44,336 nt of DNA from Bacteroidia bacterium (GCA_025996865.1 BNTV01000024.1:1-44336), one strand, 5' to 3'. Shown: positions 18,094-28,754, counted from the first letter of the stretch. Numbers and translations: made by a program. The notes: generated by a model from the letters alone, not told the origin.

Positions 18094-21000
18094 ATGAAAA
18101 TAAAGTTAACTTTTTTACTTATGTTGTACCTGAGCGTGCTTACAACGCTCGAAGCGCAAAAGCCGTATAAGGCTTATATGGTATCCAACGCTCATTTTGA
18201 TACAAACTGGCTTTGGACTGTGCAAACTTCCATCAACGATTATCTTTACCGGACAATGGTTCAGAACTTTTGGCTGATGGATAATTATCCCGGTTACGTA
18301 TTCAATTTTGAAGGCGCCGTGAAATATGCCTGGATGAAAGAATATTATCCGGCCGAATACGAACGCCTGAAAAAATACGTGAAATCGGGACAATGGAACA
18401 TTACCGGCAGTTCATGGGATGCTAACGATCCCAACATGCCCTCGTCCGAATCGTTTATAAGAAACGTGCTTTTAGGCCAGACATTTTACAAAAGCGAATT
18501 TGGCGTGAAATCGAACGATATTTTCCTGCCCGACTGCTTCGGATTCGGGATTACGCTGCCTACGCTTGCCGGCCATTGCGGCCTTATCGGTTTTTCTACC
18601 CAAAAACTCCAATGGCGTAAGAATGCTTTTTACGAAGGAAATAAAAAAGTCCCATTCCTGATCGGTTTGTGGGAAGGTCTCGACGGTACGCGCATCATGA
18701 GCATACCTCACGCGCAAAGCTACGTAACCCGCTACGAAAACAAAGACCTGAGCCGCGACGAGGAATTAATCAAGCTGGCTTCGCAAGACCCCAACAAGAT
18801 TGCCTACCATTATTACGGAGTGGGCGACAGGGGAGGTTCGCCGCAGATATCGTCGGTAGAATCTGTTGAAAAGGGGATAAAGGGCGACGGGCCGGTAAAA
18901 ATAATAAGCGCCCGCGCAGGACAGATTTTCGACGATTTCTATCCCTTTGAAAAACATCCCGAACTTCCGGTTTTCAAAGGCGAATTTCTGATGGACGTTC
19001 ACGCTACGGGTTGCTACACATCGCAGGCCGTAATGAAACAGTACAACCGCCGCAACGAACAGTTGGCCGACGCCGCCGAACGCGCTTCCGTAGCGGCGGA
19101 ATGGCTCGGCGGCCGGGAATACCCTGCCGAAGCCCTGCGCGAAGAATGGAAACGGTTTATATGGCATCAGTTTCATGACGACATGACAGGAACAAGTATT
19201 CCCGCCGTTTACCTGAATTCGTGGAACGACGAACTGATTTCACAATCGCAGTTTGCAGCAATAGCCACGGATGCAGTTGGTACGGTAAGCCGGGCAATGA
19301 ATACCCAGACTTCGGGAACGCCGCTGATTGTTTACAATCCCTTGTCCGAAAGCCGGAAAGACCTTGTTTTCGCTACGGTTCAGCCCGTCGGAAAAGCGGA
19401 TAATTATTTTGTTGCAGGTCCTAAGGGAGAAAAAATTCCCGCTCAGGTGCTGGAAAAAAGCAACGACAAGATAAAAATAATTTTTGCCGCTCAGGCAGAA
19501 CCTTTGAGTTTTGCCGTTTACGATGTCAGACCGGGAAAAACCTCTTCGGGAAATACGCTGAAAATCACTGGTAATTCGATTGAAAACAAATTATACATAA
19601 TTGCTCTCAACAAAAACGGAGATATTGCCTCCATTACCGACAAACGCGAAAACCGCGAATTGGTAAAACCGGGAAAAAGTTTTCGCCTGGCGCTTTTCAG
19701 TCCCGACGAATCGACGGCATGGCCGGCCTGGGAAATCATGAAGGAAACAATGGATAAACAACCTTCGGCCGTTTCCGGAAATGTCCGGATTTCGATTGCA
19801 GAACAAGGACCTGTACGGGCTACCCTGAAAGTGGAGCGAACGGCCGGAAAATCGGTTTTCGTTCAATACATCAGCCTTACCGACGGAGCCGAAGATTCAC
19901 GCATTGATATCCGGAACGAAATCGACTGGAATGAAGCCAATACCTTGCTCAAAGCCGAATTTCCGATGAATGTTTCAAATGAAAAAGCGTCCTACGACTT
20001 GGGGATAGGTTACATTGAACGTGGAAACAATACGCCGGTTGCCTACGAGGTTTACGCTCAGCAATGGGCGGATATTACCGATGCCGGCGGAAAATACGGA
20101 ATTGCCGTAATGAACGATTGCAAGTACGGGTGGGATAAACCGGACAATAATACCTTGCGATTGACCCTCCTGCATACGCCCAAAGTCGGAAACGACCCCA
20201 ACATGACTCATCAGGATCACCTTGATCAGGGACATCATACCATCCGGTACTCAATATACGGCCATGCTTCCGGCGCAACAGACGCTCAGGTAGCGTGGAA
20301 AGCGGAAGCGATGAATCAACCGCTTATGCCGTTTGCCGTTTCAAAACACAAAGGACAGTTGGGTAAAAGTTTGTCGTTTATCAGTACAAATTCTCCTCAA
20401 ATCGCGGTAAAGGCTTTGAAAAAAGCGGAAGACGGAACACAATATGTTGTCCGTGTCAATGAGATTGCAGGTGAAAACAGGAACCAGGCACGAATCCGTT
20501 TTGCAGCGCAGATCGAAAATGCGGTAGAAATGAATGGCATAGAAGAACAAACCGGAAATGTCCGTTTTGAAGGAAACGAACTGATTTTCGACGCCAAAGC
20601 GTTTCAACCGCGTACTTTCGGCGTAAAACTGAAAGCGAACCCGGCGCTTACACTTCCTGGAAATCAATTTATCGACCTGGATCTCAATGCTACGGCGGTA
20701 ACGCCCGACGGATTCAACAAGGCCGGAAATTTCGACGGAGAAGGAAACTCTTTTGCAGCCGAACTTTTGCCCGGAATGATCCGTTCGGGAGGAGTGGATT
20801 TCAAAGTCAACAACAAACCGAATGAATTCAATTATATCCGCTGCAACGGCCAAACGGTGAAATTACCCCGGGGACACAAAGCCGGCAAGCTGTATCTGCT
20901 GCTGACTTCATCCCGGGATGACCGTAAAGCGGTTTTCACGCTCGACGGAAAGAAATACGATTTCAATATCCCCTACTATTCGGGATATTACGGACAATGG

Positions 21001-21309
21001 GGATGGAAAGGAGAAAGCGAGGGATATATGAAAGACGCTCCCATTGCCTGGATTGGAACGCATCGTCACAGCGAAAAATGGGGCAATGAATCCTATACAT
21101 ATACTTATCTGTATAAAGTTTGTATTGATATCGACGAAAAAGCGGACACCTTGGTTTTACCGCAAGACGCCGGAATTGCGCTGTTTGCAGCGACCCTGTC
21201 CGGCGATACCGGCGATGCTGCCTCCGTAGCCGGAGAAATCCGGGCGCTTCCTTATACAACGGTTGAAACGGTTTATACCGATAAGCCTGTTCAACAGAGA
21301 AGAAGATAA
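18094..21309 (+). CDS. GH38 family alpha-mannosidase, exported
   Basis: It cleaves terminal alpha-mannosyl residues with retention, using Zn. The 1071-aa protein has a signal peptide ending near LEAQ (residues 19-22) with no lipobox, so it is probably periplasmic. The catalytic domain opens with NAHFDTNWLW (His34, Asp36, zinc ligands). SWDANDPNMPSSES (about 107-120) and LPDCFGFGITLP follow, where Asp147 is the expected nucleophile. HDDMTGTSIPAVYLNSWNDE (about 360-380) matches the late GH38 motif. A long beta-rich C-terminal half is usual for the family. It is first in an operon with a glycan-binding lipoprotein, SusC1, SusD1 and two lipoproteins. GH38 also includes enzymes for other mannosides, so linkage specificity is not assigned. 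Confidence 0.92.
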   Translation: MKIKLTFLLMLYLSVLTTLEAQKPYKAYMVSNAHFDTNWLWTVQTSINDYLYRTMVQNFWLMDNYPGYVFNFEGAVKYAWMKEYYPAEYERLKKYVKSGQWNITGSSWDANDPNMPSSESFIRNVLLGQTFYKSEFGVKSNDIFLPDCFGFGITLPTLAGHCGLIGFSTQKLQWRKNAFYEGNKKVPFLIGLWEGLDGTRIMSIPHAQSYVTRYENKDLSRDEELIKLASQDPNKIAYHYYGVGDRGGSPQISSVESVEKGIKGDGPVKIISARAGQIFDDFYPFEKHPELPVFKGEFLMDVHATGCYTSQAVMKQYNRRNEQLADAAERASVAAEWLGGREYPAEALREEWKRFIWHQFHDDMTGTSIPAVYLNSWNDELISQSQFAAIATDAVGTVSRAMNTQTSGTPLIVYNPLSESRKDLVFATVQPVGKADNYFVAGPKGEKIPAQVLEKSNDKIKIIFAAQAEPLSFAVYDVRPGKTSSGNTLKITGNSIENKLYIIALNKNGDIASITDKRENRELVKPGKSFRLALFSPDESTAWPAWEIMKETMDKQPSAVSGNVRISIAEQGPVRATLKVERTAGKSVFVQYISLTDGAEDSRIDIRNEIDWNEANTLLKAEFPMNVSNEKASYDLGIGYIERGNNTPVAYEVYAQQWADITDAGGKYGIAVMNDCKYGWDKPDNNTLRLTLLHTPKVGNDPNMTHQDHLDQGHHTIRYSIYGHASGATDAQVAWKAEAMNQPLMPFAVSKHKGQLGKSLSFISTNSPQIAVKALKKAEDGTQYVVRVNEIAGENRNQARIRFAAQIENAVEMNGIEEQTGNVRFEGNELIFDAKAFQPRTFGVKLKANPALTLPGNQFIDLDLNATAVTPDGFNKAGNFDGEGNSFAAELLPGMIRSGGVDFKVNNKPNEFNYIRCNGQTVKLPRGHKAGKLYLLLTSSRDDRKAVFTLDGKKYDFNIPYYSGYYGQWGWKGESEGYMKDAPIAWIGTHRHSEKWGNESYTYTYLYKVCIDIDEKADTLVLPQDAGIALFAATLSGDTGDAASVAGEIRALPYTTVETVYTDKPVQQRRR

Positions 21310-21343
21310 TCTATAAAAATGTTACATACTATTAAATAAACAC

Positions 21344-22657
21344 ATGCTTATGCTATTAAATTTTTTAAAAAACAAATTCTATTCTGCCGTAAATTATAGA
21401 TGGTTTTGCCGTGCAGGATTGATTGCTGTTTTCTTCTGTTTCTTCATAGGATGCGAAGAAAACCGATTTCCGGTATCTCCTCTTCCGGAAGTATTTGAAA
21501 TGATCCCGCCCAATGATGTGGGTCTTCTGACAGCTACGCCCGGAGATGCAAAAGTATCCCTGAAATGGGGACCCCCGCCCGAAAGAAACATTGCCGCTAT
21601 TTATGTTAAGAACATTAACACAAATACCGAAAAGAAACTTGGAGGAGACGCAACTGAAGTCGAATTTATAGGTTTGACTAATTTTACCGCTCAGGATTTT
21701 ATCATCAAAACCGAAAATGACAAGGGATTATTGTCATTCGGAGCGAAAATCAGCGCCATTCCTTTTTCGACCGACAATGTAAAGCCGGGGAAGGTGATAA
21801 ATCTGATGGGATTCAAGCTAAATGCGACTTCAGCGCTGGCAACATGGAATAATCCCGCCGATATCGACCTTGCACAAATTGAAGTTACATTGGGGAACGA
21901 AAAGGTAACTGTTCCGAGGGAAAGTAATTACGCGCTCATTGACGGCGATGTGAACAATCCTTTGAATGTGTATGCAATTGATTTCTCCGGAAACCGCTCA
22001 GAAGTTACTTCGGCATTGGTTGACAAAAACATGGTTGCAATCGCAGGTACGGATAACGGAGAATACGAAACCCTGACCATGACGTTAGATCCATCCGTAG
22101 TAATCATCGACGAGTACCGCATTACTTATGCCGGCGGAACGGTTATTACGGCTTCGGTGGCTGATGGAACCTGCCATATCCCAATGGCTGATTTACAGGC
22201 AACTTCCGTATGGAAACAGCCCATTAAAGTTGGATTGGTTTCAAATGGAAAATTGGTAACGGAATATGATTATTACGCTTACAATGACATTGCCGGAACC
22301 ATTCGGGCCGCTTTTTTCGATACAAAAGAAAACAACGTAAACATAGAAGGCGATATGCGGAATATCGGAAGTCTCGGAAACGGCTCTGTTACAACTTACA
22401 ATGTACATGTTTCGGAGACGGGAACATACAGTGTTACTGCCTATCAGGCAAGACCGGACGGATCATCGACGTATGAAATCTATATGGACGACGTTCTTCT
22501 CGGAACCGGTACGGTAGGCGGAACAGGCAACTGGGGTCCTCCCTACAATCCTTTCCCGGGACCTGACAATCTGAATTTCGAAGCAGGAGAACATGTTTTG
22601 AAGATCATATTCAGAGGAAGCGGCAATTATGAGAAATTTCTTTTTACAAAAAATTAA
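21344..22657 (+). CDS. Putative surface glycan-binding lipoprotein (DUF4998-like, Fn3 repeats, CBM-like C-terminus)
   Basis: The protein has 437 aa. A long N-terminus ends in a lipobox FFIGC with Cys37; MLMLLNFLKN may be extra residues, and a later start is possible. After it come two beta-sandwich repeats like fibronectin type III (LLTATPGDAKVSLKWGPPP and SALATWNNPADID). The C-terminal 100 residues (GTYSVTAYQARPDGSSTYEI, then LNFEAGEHVLKIIFRGSGNY) resemble CBM6/CBM35-type carbohydrate-binding sandwiches. Its place between the GH38 gene and susC1 (11 bp before susC1) is the usual place of a SusE/F-like surface glycan-binding protein. The binding sugar is probably mannose-rich, by context only. 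Confidence 0.7.
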   Translation: MLMLLNFLKNKFYSAVNYRWFCRAGLIAVFFCFFIGCEENRFPVSPLPEVFEMIPPNDVGLLTATPGDAKVSLKWGPPPERNIAAIYVKNINTNTEKKLGGDATEVEFIGLTNFTAQDFIIKTENDKGLLSFGAKISAIPFSTDNVKPGKVINLMGFKLNATSALATWNNPADIDLAQIEVTLGNEKVTVPRESNYALIDGDVNNPLNVYAIDFSGNRSEVTSALVDKNMVAIAGTDNGEYETLTMTLDPSVVIIDEYRITYAGGTVITASVADGTCHIPMADLQATSVWKQPIKVGLVSNGKLVTEYDYYAYNDIAGTIRAAFFDTKENNVNIEGDMRNIGSLGNGSVTTYNVHVSETGTYSVTAYQARPDGSSTYEIYMDDVLLGTGTVGGTGNWGPPYNPFPGPDNLNFEAGEHVLKIIFRGSGNYEKFLFTKN

Positions 22658-22668
22658 AAAAAAATCGC

Positions 22669-25600
22669 ATGAAATCACGACTATTTAATAAATTTCTATA
22701 CCTATGCCTGATTTTTCTCAGCGCCCATGCATTCGTTTATGCACAGGATAAAGCAATATCCGGGATTGTTTATGACGATGAAAAAAATACCTTAACCGGA
22801 GCATTTGTCAAGGTTGCGGGAAAAAATATCGGAAGTGCTACCGATATTGACGGTAAGTTTACAATCAATGCTGCTTCACAGGATACATTGATATTTACAT
22901 ATCTTGGATTTCTTGAAACAAGAGTTCCCATAAAAGATCAGACTTTTCTGACCGTTATTATGTCAACTGACGTGAAATCTTTGAAGGAAGCCGTTGTTGT
23001 AGGATACGGAGTGCAGCAGAAAGCATCGATTATAGGAGCTATTGCTCAGGTAACCACAAAAGAATTGCAGCAAAGCCCTGTTGCGAATGTTTCCAATGCT
23101 TTGGCGGGGAGGCTTCCCGGCCTTATAACGGTTCAACGCACAGGTGAACCCGGCAACGACCAGGCTGAGATGTATATCCGCGGGGTAAGCACTTATGCCG
23201 GAAGTGTAAGTCCCCTGGTTCTGGTTGATGGAATCGAACGGGACATCCGTATGATGGACGTATCGGAAATTGAATCCATCAGTATCCTGAAAGACGCCTC
23301 TGCTACGGCAGTTTATGGAGTCCGTGGCGCAAACGGAGTTGTTTTGGTAACGACCAAACGCGGATACGTAGGCCAGTCCGAAATATCTCTAACCGTTGAC
23401 GGAGGCATCCAGGCGCCTACCCGAATGTTGAAGAATGTCAATTCGTATGAAATGGCGATTCTGACAAACGAAGCATTGATGAACGACGGGCTGGCTCCGA
23501 AATTTTCACAGGAAGCTTTGGATGCTTTCAAAAATGGAACAAATCAGTTCCTTTTTCCAGACAACGACTGGTTTATGGAGAGCTTGAATGATTATTCCAT
23601 CATGAATCAATATAATTTGACAATACGGGGAGGCGTTGAAAAAGCTAAATATTTTGTGGCTGCTAATATACTGAATCAGGGAGGTTTATATAAATATAGC
23701 GATTATAACGAAGCATACAATACCAATATCAGTTATACGAAATATAATTTCAGGAGCAATCTTGACCTGCAGCTAAGCAGCATCATTTCAGCCAAACTGA
23801 ATTTGGCGGGGGTTATCGGAACAAGACATTCTCCCAATCAGGATGCAAATACGGTATTTGAAAGATTGAGAATTTCAAATCCCGATCGGGCTCCCATACG
23901 AAACCCGGATGGAACGTGGGCTACAAGGGAAAAAGGCAGTTTCAATCCTCTTGCGAATATCGTTGATGCCGGTTATCGCGACGCAAAGGAAACAGCTGTT
24001 CAGGCAACGATCGGATTTACTGCTGATTTGGCGAAAATCACAAAAGGTTTGTCGGCAAACATTGATTATTCGTTTGACTTCAATAATACTTACTCCAAGT
24101 CATACACAAAACCGGTAGAGTTTTGGGAATTTTATGAAGATGGTACCTATCAGTTGTTTTCTGAAGGCGGAAATCTCGGTTTCGGCGATGAGTTGGGAAG
24201 CTACAACAGCCAATATGTCTTTGAACCGTCGTTGCGTTATACCAATACATTTTCCAGCGACCATAAAGTTACGGGATTATTACTTTATACGATGCAGGAA
24301 AAATTGCAAAAAGGTAACTCTTTGACTCGCTTGCCATACAGGCGTATGGGTATAGTGGGAAGAGTAACTTATGCTTATAATAATAAATATTTGACGGAAG
24401 TAAACGCAGGGTATAACGGCTCTGAAAATTTTGCTGCCGGACATCGTTTCGGATTTTTCCCCTCATTCTCGGCAGGTTGGGTTCTTACGGAAGAAGATTT
24501 CTTTTCTCCGTCATGGATAACCTTCTTGAAACTGAGAGCATCCTACGGAAAAGTCGGTAACGACCAGGTGGGAGGCGACCGTTTTCTTTACGAAAGCCTT
24601 TGGGAGAGCGCCGGAGAAGCTCTTTATGGAACTACCTCGCCGCGGGGAGCCGGAGGAGGCGCCCGTGAAAAACGCATCGGAAACAATTATCTGACATGGG
24701 AAACGGCAAACAAGGTAAACATTGGTATCGAAGGTAATTATTTCAATAATAAACTGAACATTACGCTTGATGTTTTCCATGAAAACAGAAGCCATATTCT
24801 TTCGACCATAAATATAGTACCCGGCACTTTCGGCGGCCCTTCGCTGATGGACAATGTTGGTGCGGTAACCAATAAGGGTTTTGAAATTGAAGGTTTGTAC
24901 AGAGGTAAAGCCGGAAGCCATTTTAATTACTGGTTTGGCGGTAATTATTCCTTTGCCCGGAATAAAATTACGGAAATGCCCGAAGCACCGCAAGCATACG
25001 ACTATCTATATTCGAAAGGACAAAGAGTCGGACAACCTTTCGGATATATTGCGCTGGGTATTTTCCAATCAAATGAAGAAGTGCTGCAAAGTCCTTCACA
25101 GAATGGACTTACGCTGCAAGCCGGTGATGTGAGATATATGGATATCAATGGTGACGGTATCATTGACAGCAATGACCGCCATCCCATCGGTTTTACAAAC
25201 GTACCGGAAATGTTTTATAGCTTTAAATTCGGATTCGACTATAAACGTTTCGACCTCAGTTGCATGTTTCAAGGCGCTGCCAACGTAACCTATAATTTCA
25301 TGAACGCGCTGAATATCCCGTTCTGGAACGAAAATAACACTCCGCTGACAGAATGGCTTGATCGATGGACTCCGGAGAACAGAGACTCCCGTTATCCGAG
25401 AATTTCGTTTGCCAGACCCAACAACAACAATTATGAAGGTTCTACTTTCTGGCACCGGAACGGGAATTATATCCGGTTTAAGAATTTTGAGATCGGATAT
25501 GCCATTCCTGAACGATTGGTCTCTAAAATCGGAGCGCAGTACGCTCGCCTTTATATTAACGGAATGAACTTGTACACATGGACAAAGGTGCCTGTTTATG

Positions 25601-25671
25601 ACCCGGAAAATATTGGAACAAGGTATCCTTTGATGTTGGTTGTAAATGGAGGGGTAAAATTAACTTTCTAA
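22669..25671 (+). CDS. SusC-family TonB-dependent outer-membrane transporter, first pair
   Basis: It is an outer-membrane importer that moves oligosaccharides into the periplasm with its SusD lid. The 1000-aa protein has a signal peptide ending SAHAFVYAQ. A carboxypeptidase-like regulatory domain follows (AISGIVYDDEKNTLTGAFVKV, about 27-105), then the TonB-box-like KEAVVVGYG. The plug carries GRLPGLITVQRTGEPGND and SISILKDASATAVYGVRGANG. The 22-strand barrel ends in LVVNGGVKLTF with the expected terminal Phe. The gene follows the binding lipoprotein by 11 bp and precedes susD1. Substrate by context: mannose-containing glycan. Confidence 0.97.
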   Translation: MKSRLFNKFLYLCLIFLSAHAFVYAQDKAISGIVYDDEKNTLTGAFVKVAGKNIGSATDIDGKFTINAASQDTLIFTYLGFLETRVPIKDQTFLTVIMSTDVKSLKEAVVVGYGVQQKASIIGAIAQVTTKELQQSPVANVSNALAGRLPGLITVQRTGEPGNDQAEMYIRGVSTYAGSVSPLVLVDGIERDIRMMDVSEIESISILKDASATAVYGVRGANGVVLVTTKRGYVGQSEISLTVDGGIQAPTRMLKNVNSYEMAILTNEALMNDGLAPKFSQEALDAFKNGTNQFLFPDNDWFMESLNDYSIMNQYNLTIRGGVEKAKYFVAANILNQGGLYKYSDYNEAYNTNISYTKYNFRSNLDLQLSSIISAKLNLAGVIGTRHSPNQDANTVFERLRISNPDRAPIRNPDGTWATREKGSFNPLANIVDAGYRDAKETAVQATIGFTADLAKITKGLSANIDYSFDFNNTYSKSYTKPVEFWEFYEDGTYQLFSEGGNLGFGDELGSYNSQYVFEPSLRYTNTFSSDHKVTGLLLYTMQEKLQKGNSLTRLPYRRMGIVGRVTYAYNNKYLTEVNAGYNGSENFAAGHRFGFFPSFSAGWVLTEEDFFSPSWITFLKLRASYGKVGNDQVGGDRFLYESLWESAGEALYGTTSPRGAGGGAREKRIGNNYLTWETANKVNIGIEGNYFNNKLNITLDVFHENRSHILSTINIVPGTFGGPSLMDNVGAVTNKGFEIEGLYRGKAGSHFNYWFGGNYSFARNKITEMPEAPQAYDYLYSKGQRVGQPFGYIALGIFQSNEEVLQSPSQNGLTLQAGDVRYMDINGDGIIDSNDRHPIGFTNVPEMFYSFKFGFDYKRFDLSCMFQGAANVTYNFMNALNIPFWNENNTPLTEWLDRWTPENRDSRYPRISFARPNNNNYEGSTFWHRNGNYIRFKNFEIGYAIPERLVSKIGAQYARLYINGMNLYTWTKVPVYDPENIGTRYPLMLVVNGGVKLTF

Positions 25672-25684
25672 ATTCTTGAAATAT

Positions 25685-27427
25685 ATGAAAAAAATATTTT
25701 TATTTATAATACTTTTGGCGCAGTCATTTGTTTACAATGCTTGTGATTATCTGGAAAAACCCGCAAGCGACGATATTACGATCAATATGGCTTTCCAGAA
25801 CGTAATTACCGCCAAACGCGTGTTGAACAATCTGTATTGGGAAGTAAGGCAGGCAGCTTATAATTTGCACTCCCGTCGCGTTCTATATGCTACCGGCTGT
25901 GACGACGCCATCGCCGGTTATTCAATTTGGGGTAACAAGTTCCATGAAGGTTCTTGGACGCCCGACGATAACAGGAATGCCGGAGACGGTGCCGAAAATG
26001 ATGTTCCGACGGTAAGTTTCTGGAACAATACCTATAAGCGCATCCGCAGGGTAAATCTGTTTCTTGAAAATCTTTCCCGCGCTGATGGCGACGAAGTTGA
26101 AAAACAGCTGATGTTCTGTGAAGCGCGTTTTCTGAGAGCTTTCTTTTATGAAGAACTGATTCGCCGTTTCGGTGGCGTAATTATGCTTGAACAATCAATT
26201 GACCCAAGCGATTATTCTGCCTTGACCAATCAGGAACGGAGCACATTTGCCGAATGTGTCGAATGGGTGAGCAACGAATTGGACGAAGCGGCAAAAGGGC
26301 TTCCCGAAGTAAGAGCAACTTCGGAAGTAGGAAGGGCTACCACCGCTGCGTGTTATGCCGTTAAAGCGCGTTTATTCCTGTTTGCCGCAAGCCCGCTGTT
26401 CAATACCGATTCACCCGTATCATCCGATTATACGGAAATTCAGTATTACGGCAATTACAACAAAGAAAGATGGAAAAGTGCAGCCGACGCATGCCGGATG
26501 ATTATGAACATGAGTCAGAACTACGGTCTTGACCAGGAAATCTATGACCAGACAAATCCGGCTTCGTTCGATAATTATTTCAAAAGATTCTCCAATATTT
26601 TCTTCAAAGTAGGCAGGGAATCGGTTTGGATCAATCATCCCGAATACGAATGGGACGGGCGAATGGTTCCATTTTACAACCGTTCCGCTCAAGGATGGAA
26701 CTGGGTAAATCCGACCCTCGAACTGGCAGAACAGTTTGAGATGACAAATGGGAAAATGCCGTCAGACCCCGACAGCGGCTTTGACCTCAATAAACCGGGC
26801 AACAACAGGGATCCTCGTTTCAAAGCGACGATTGCTTATCCGGGCGCTCAATATGCACGCTATAACTTCTATCCATGGATTGGAGGAACAGCAAGCCACC
26901 TGGAAAGCCAGAAAACGGGATTTTGCATTCAGAAATACTGCGATGAAGAATTTAATGCCGCAGTATCCGGATTGGTAGTAAGACGAAATGTCACCCATAT
27001 TTTCCGCTTTTCCGAAATTTTGCTCAATTTTGCCGAAGCCCAGAACGAATATGGGGGAGCGACGTCTGAAGTGTACGACGCGGTCAACGCTATTCGGGCG
27101 CGTGTCGGAATGCCGGCTTTGCCGTCCGGTTTGGACCAGAATCAGATGAGAGAAAAAATCCGCCATGAACGCAGAGTTGAATTGGCATTTGAAGACCACC
27201 GTTTTTTTGATGTCCGCAGATGGAGAATCGCTGAAGAAACACAAAACGGCAACTTACATGGATATGATGTTACGAAAGGAGAAAATTCAGGCTTCTATTC
27301 AAGAGTAAGCGTGGGAAATCCGATAAAGTTTGAAAAGAAACATTATCTTTATCCGCTTTCCACGCAGGAAATATTGTTGAATCCCGTACTCCGGCAAAAT
27401 CCGGGATGGCCTGTTTTAGGAAAATAA
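25685..27427 (+). CDS. SusD/RagB-family nutrient-binding outer-membrane lipoprotein, first pair
   Basis: This is the surface lid and binding protein paired with SusC1. The ATG at 25685 (MKKIFLFIILL) is chosen; the upstream start at 25676 is a TTG. The 580-aa protein has a lipobox YNAC with Cys20. The TPR-like helical region includes RRVNLFLENL and EARFLRAFFYEELIRRFGG (about 120-160), typical of RagB/SusD. The C-terminal IRHERRVELAFEDHRFFDVRRW and YPLSTQEILLNPVLRQNPGW motifs are family hallmarks. It follows susC1 after 13 bp. Confidence 0.97.
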   Translation: MKKIFLFIILLAQSFVYNACDYLEKPASDDITINMAFQNVITAKRVLNNLYWEVRQAAYNLHSRRVLYATGCDDAIAGYSIWGNKFHEGSWTPDDNRNAGDGAENDVPTVSFWNNTYKRIRRVNLFLENLSRADGDEVEKQLMFCEARFLRAFFYEELIRRFGGVIMLEQSIDPSDYSALTNQERSTFAECVEWVSNELDEAAKGLPEVRATSEVGRATTAACYAVKARLFLFAASPLFNTDSPVSSDYTEIQYYGNYNKERWKSAADACRMIMNMSQNYGLDQEIYDQTNPASFDNYFKRFSNIFFKVGRESVWINHPEYEWDGRMVPFYNRSAQGWNWVNPTLELAEQFEMTNGKMPSDPDSGFDLNKPGNNRDPRFKATIAYPGAQYARYNFYPWIGGTASHLESQKTGFCIQKYCDEEFNAAVSGLVVRRNVTHIFRFSEILLNFAEAQNEYGGATSEVYDAVNAIRARVGMPALPSGLDQNQMREKIRHERRVELAFEDHRFFDVRRWRIAEETQNGNLHGYDVTKGENSGFYSRVSVGNPIKFEKKHYLYPLSTQEILLNPVLRQNPGWPVLGK

Positions 27428-27459
27428 ATTAATTCATATAAAAAACAAATTATCTACGT

Positions 27460-27831
27460 ATGAAAAATATTATAAGAAAATATACAAAATTCATCTTGAT
27501 GGCAGGCATACTGACAATGGTATTCTCCTGCGAAAAACCGGAAGAAGACCTTTCTCCCCAGCCAAGCGTGAATGCAAATATTGTCAGGTTCCGCATCTAT
27601 CAGAATCAAAACGTTTATTTTGACGGAACGATTCAGGATGGAACGATTCACATAACGATTCCGCAGGAAATAGACAGAACAAAGATATATCCTGAAATTC
27701 TGCTCTCCTCCGGGGCAAGTGTAAGTCCCGCCTCCGGAACCGTACAAAATTTTTCCGGTCCGGTAAAATATATGGTTACTTCGGAAAGCCGGACAATTAC
27801 CCAAGAATATGAAGTATTTGTAAACAATTAA
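27460..27831 (+). CDS. Small lipoprotein, DUF5018-like domain
   Basis: The protein has 123 aa with lipobox MVFSC (Cys24). The mature part is one immunoglobulin-like module with VSPASGTVQNFSGPVKYMV and a terminal strand (ITQEYEVFVNN), the pattern of DUF5018/PKD-like modules found next to SusD in Bacteroidetes loci. It is probably a surface or periplasmic accessory binding protein of the PUL. It is 32 bp after susD1 and 12 bp before the next lipoprotein gene, so in the same operon. The family call is by pattern and uncertain. Confidence 0.6.
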   Translation: MKNIIRKYTKFILMAGILTMVFSCEKPEEDLSPQPSVNANIVRFRIYQNQNVYFDGTIQDGTIHITIPQEIDRTKIYPEILLSSGASVSPASGTVQNFSGPVKYMVTSESRTITQEYEVFVNN

Positions 27832-27843
27832 AAAAAGAATGTT

Positions 27844-28698
27844 ATGAAACGAATACTATTGTTATTATTTATTCCGGTGCTACTGGCATCCTGCGACAAT
27901 GAACGGATAGAAATGCTGCCGCCTTACGTGTTTTTTACCCATGACGTTGACCACTATGTGATGGATGGAGACAATCCAAATCCTGCTCCCTATCAGATCA
28001 AGGGAACAATTTCGGCCGAAGGTTTCATCGAAACCATTCAGTTGGGAAACGAAACCATAGGCAGGGACAGTATAGGCGACGAAACTCGTTTTTATTTTAC
28101 ATACGATGTGGATATCAAAGGAAAATCTCCTTTTGATGTTCCCGTCAAATGTGTTGACAGAATAGGAAATATGGATGAGAAAGTTTTCCATTTTTTGGGA
28201 TCTCAACCAATAGACGTATATAATGTAACCCTGGGAGCGCAAAACAACAGCAATTACGGATTCTACTTCTCGTTTGCCGACCGTAAGGTTTATTCTGTGG
28301 CTGAGTTTGAAAACAAGACGGATGATGAAGGTTTTTGCTACGGATTCAATCCACAGGCCAATATTCCTCTTTTTGTATCGCCTACCGAACTGGCCAAACA
28401 GGTAATCCTGAACCGGACGGGAACGAAGGTAAGCAGTTTTTGCGGAATAGTGGCGGTAAACAGTATTCCGTTTACCAAAACGGTTTTTGATGAAATGTCC
28501 AACGACGCCTTCATGAGAAATCTGAACGGCGCAGAATTTGGAACATACGCTTTTAATCAAATTGACGCCGGTAAAGCATATTTGGTAAAATCAAGCATGG
28601 GTTTACGCGGCATTATTTATGTTTCAAAAATAGAAAGAGGCGTAGCAGGCTCTGTAGAACTGATTATTAAATTGCAGAAAAATCCTGCAAAACAGTAA
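27844..28698 (+). CDS. PUL lipoprotein of unknown function (possibly DUF4466-like)
   Basis: The protein has 284 aa with lipobox LLASC (Cys17). The first half is beta-rich (GTISAEGFIETIQLGNETI, FDVPVKCVDRIGNMDEKVF), like a bacterial Ig-like or DUF4466-type domain. The second half (NSNYGFYFSFADRKVYSVAE) is a distinct alpha/beta segment with no enzymatic motif recognised. It is the last gene before the strong terminator at 28720, so it closes the first PUL operon. A role in glycan capture is inferred from position only. Confidence 0.65.
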   Translation: MKRILLLLFIPVLLASCDNERIEMLPPYVFFTHDVDHYVMDGDNPNPAPYQIKGTISAEGFIETIQLGNETIGRDSIGDETRFYFTYDVDIKGKSPFDVPVKCVDRIGNMDEKVFHFLGSQPIDVYNVTLGAQNNSNYGFYFSFADRKVYSVAEFENKTDDEGFCYGFNPQANIPLFVSPTELAKQVILNRTGTKVSSFCGIVAVNSIPFTKTVFDEMSNDAFMRNLNGAEFGTYAFNQIDAGKAYLVKSSMGLRGIIYVSKIERGVAGSVELIIKLQKNPAKQ

Positions 28699-28719
28699 AA
28701 GGCAAAAGATTTTCCGGAG

Positions 28720-28754
28720 ATTGCGGGCCGATAAACAGGCCCGCAATTGTTTTT
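28720..28754 (+). terminator. Strong intrinsic terminator closing the first PUL operon
   Basis: A perfect 10-bp GC-rich stem (28720-28729 with 28738-28747), an 8-nt loop and a following T-rich stretch lie 21 bp after the preceding stop. Confidence 0.92.
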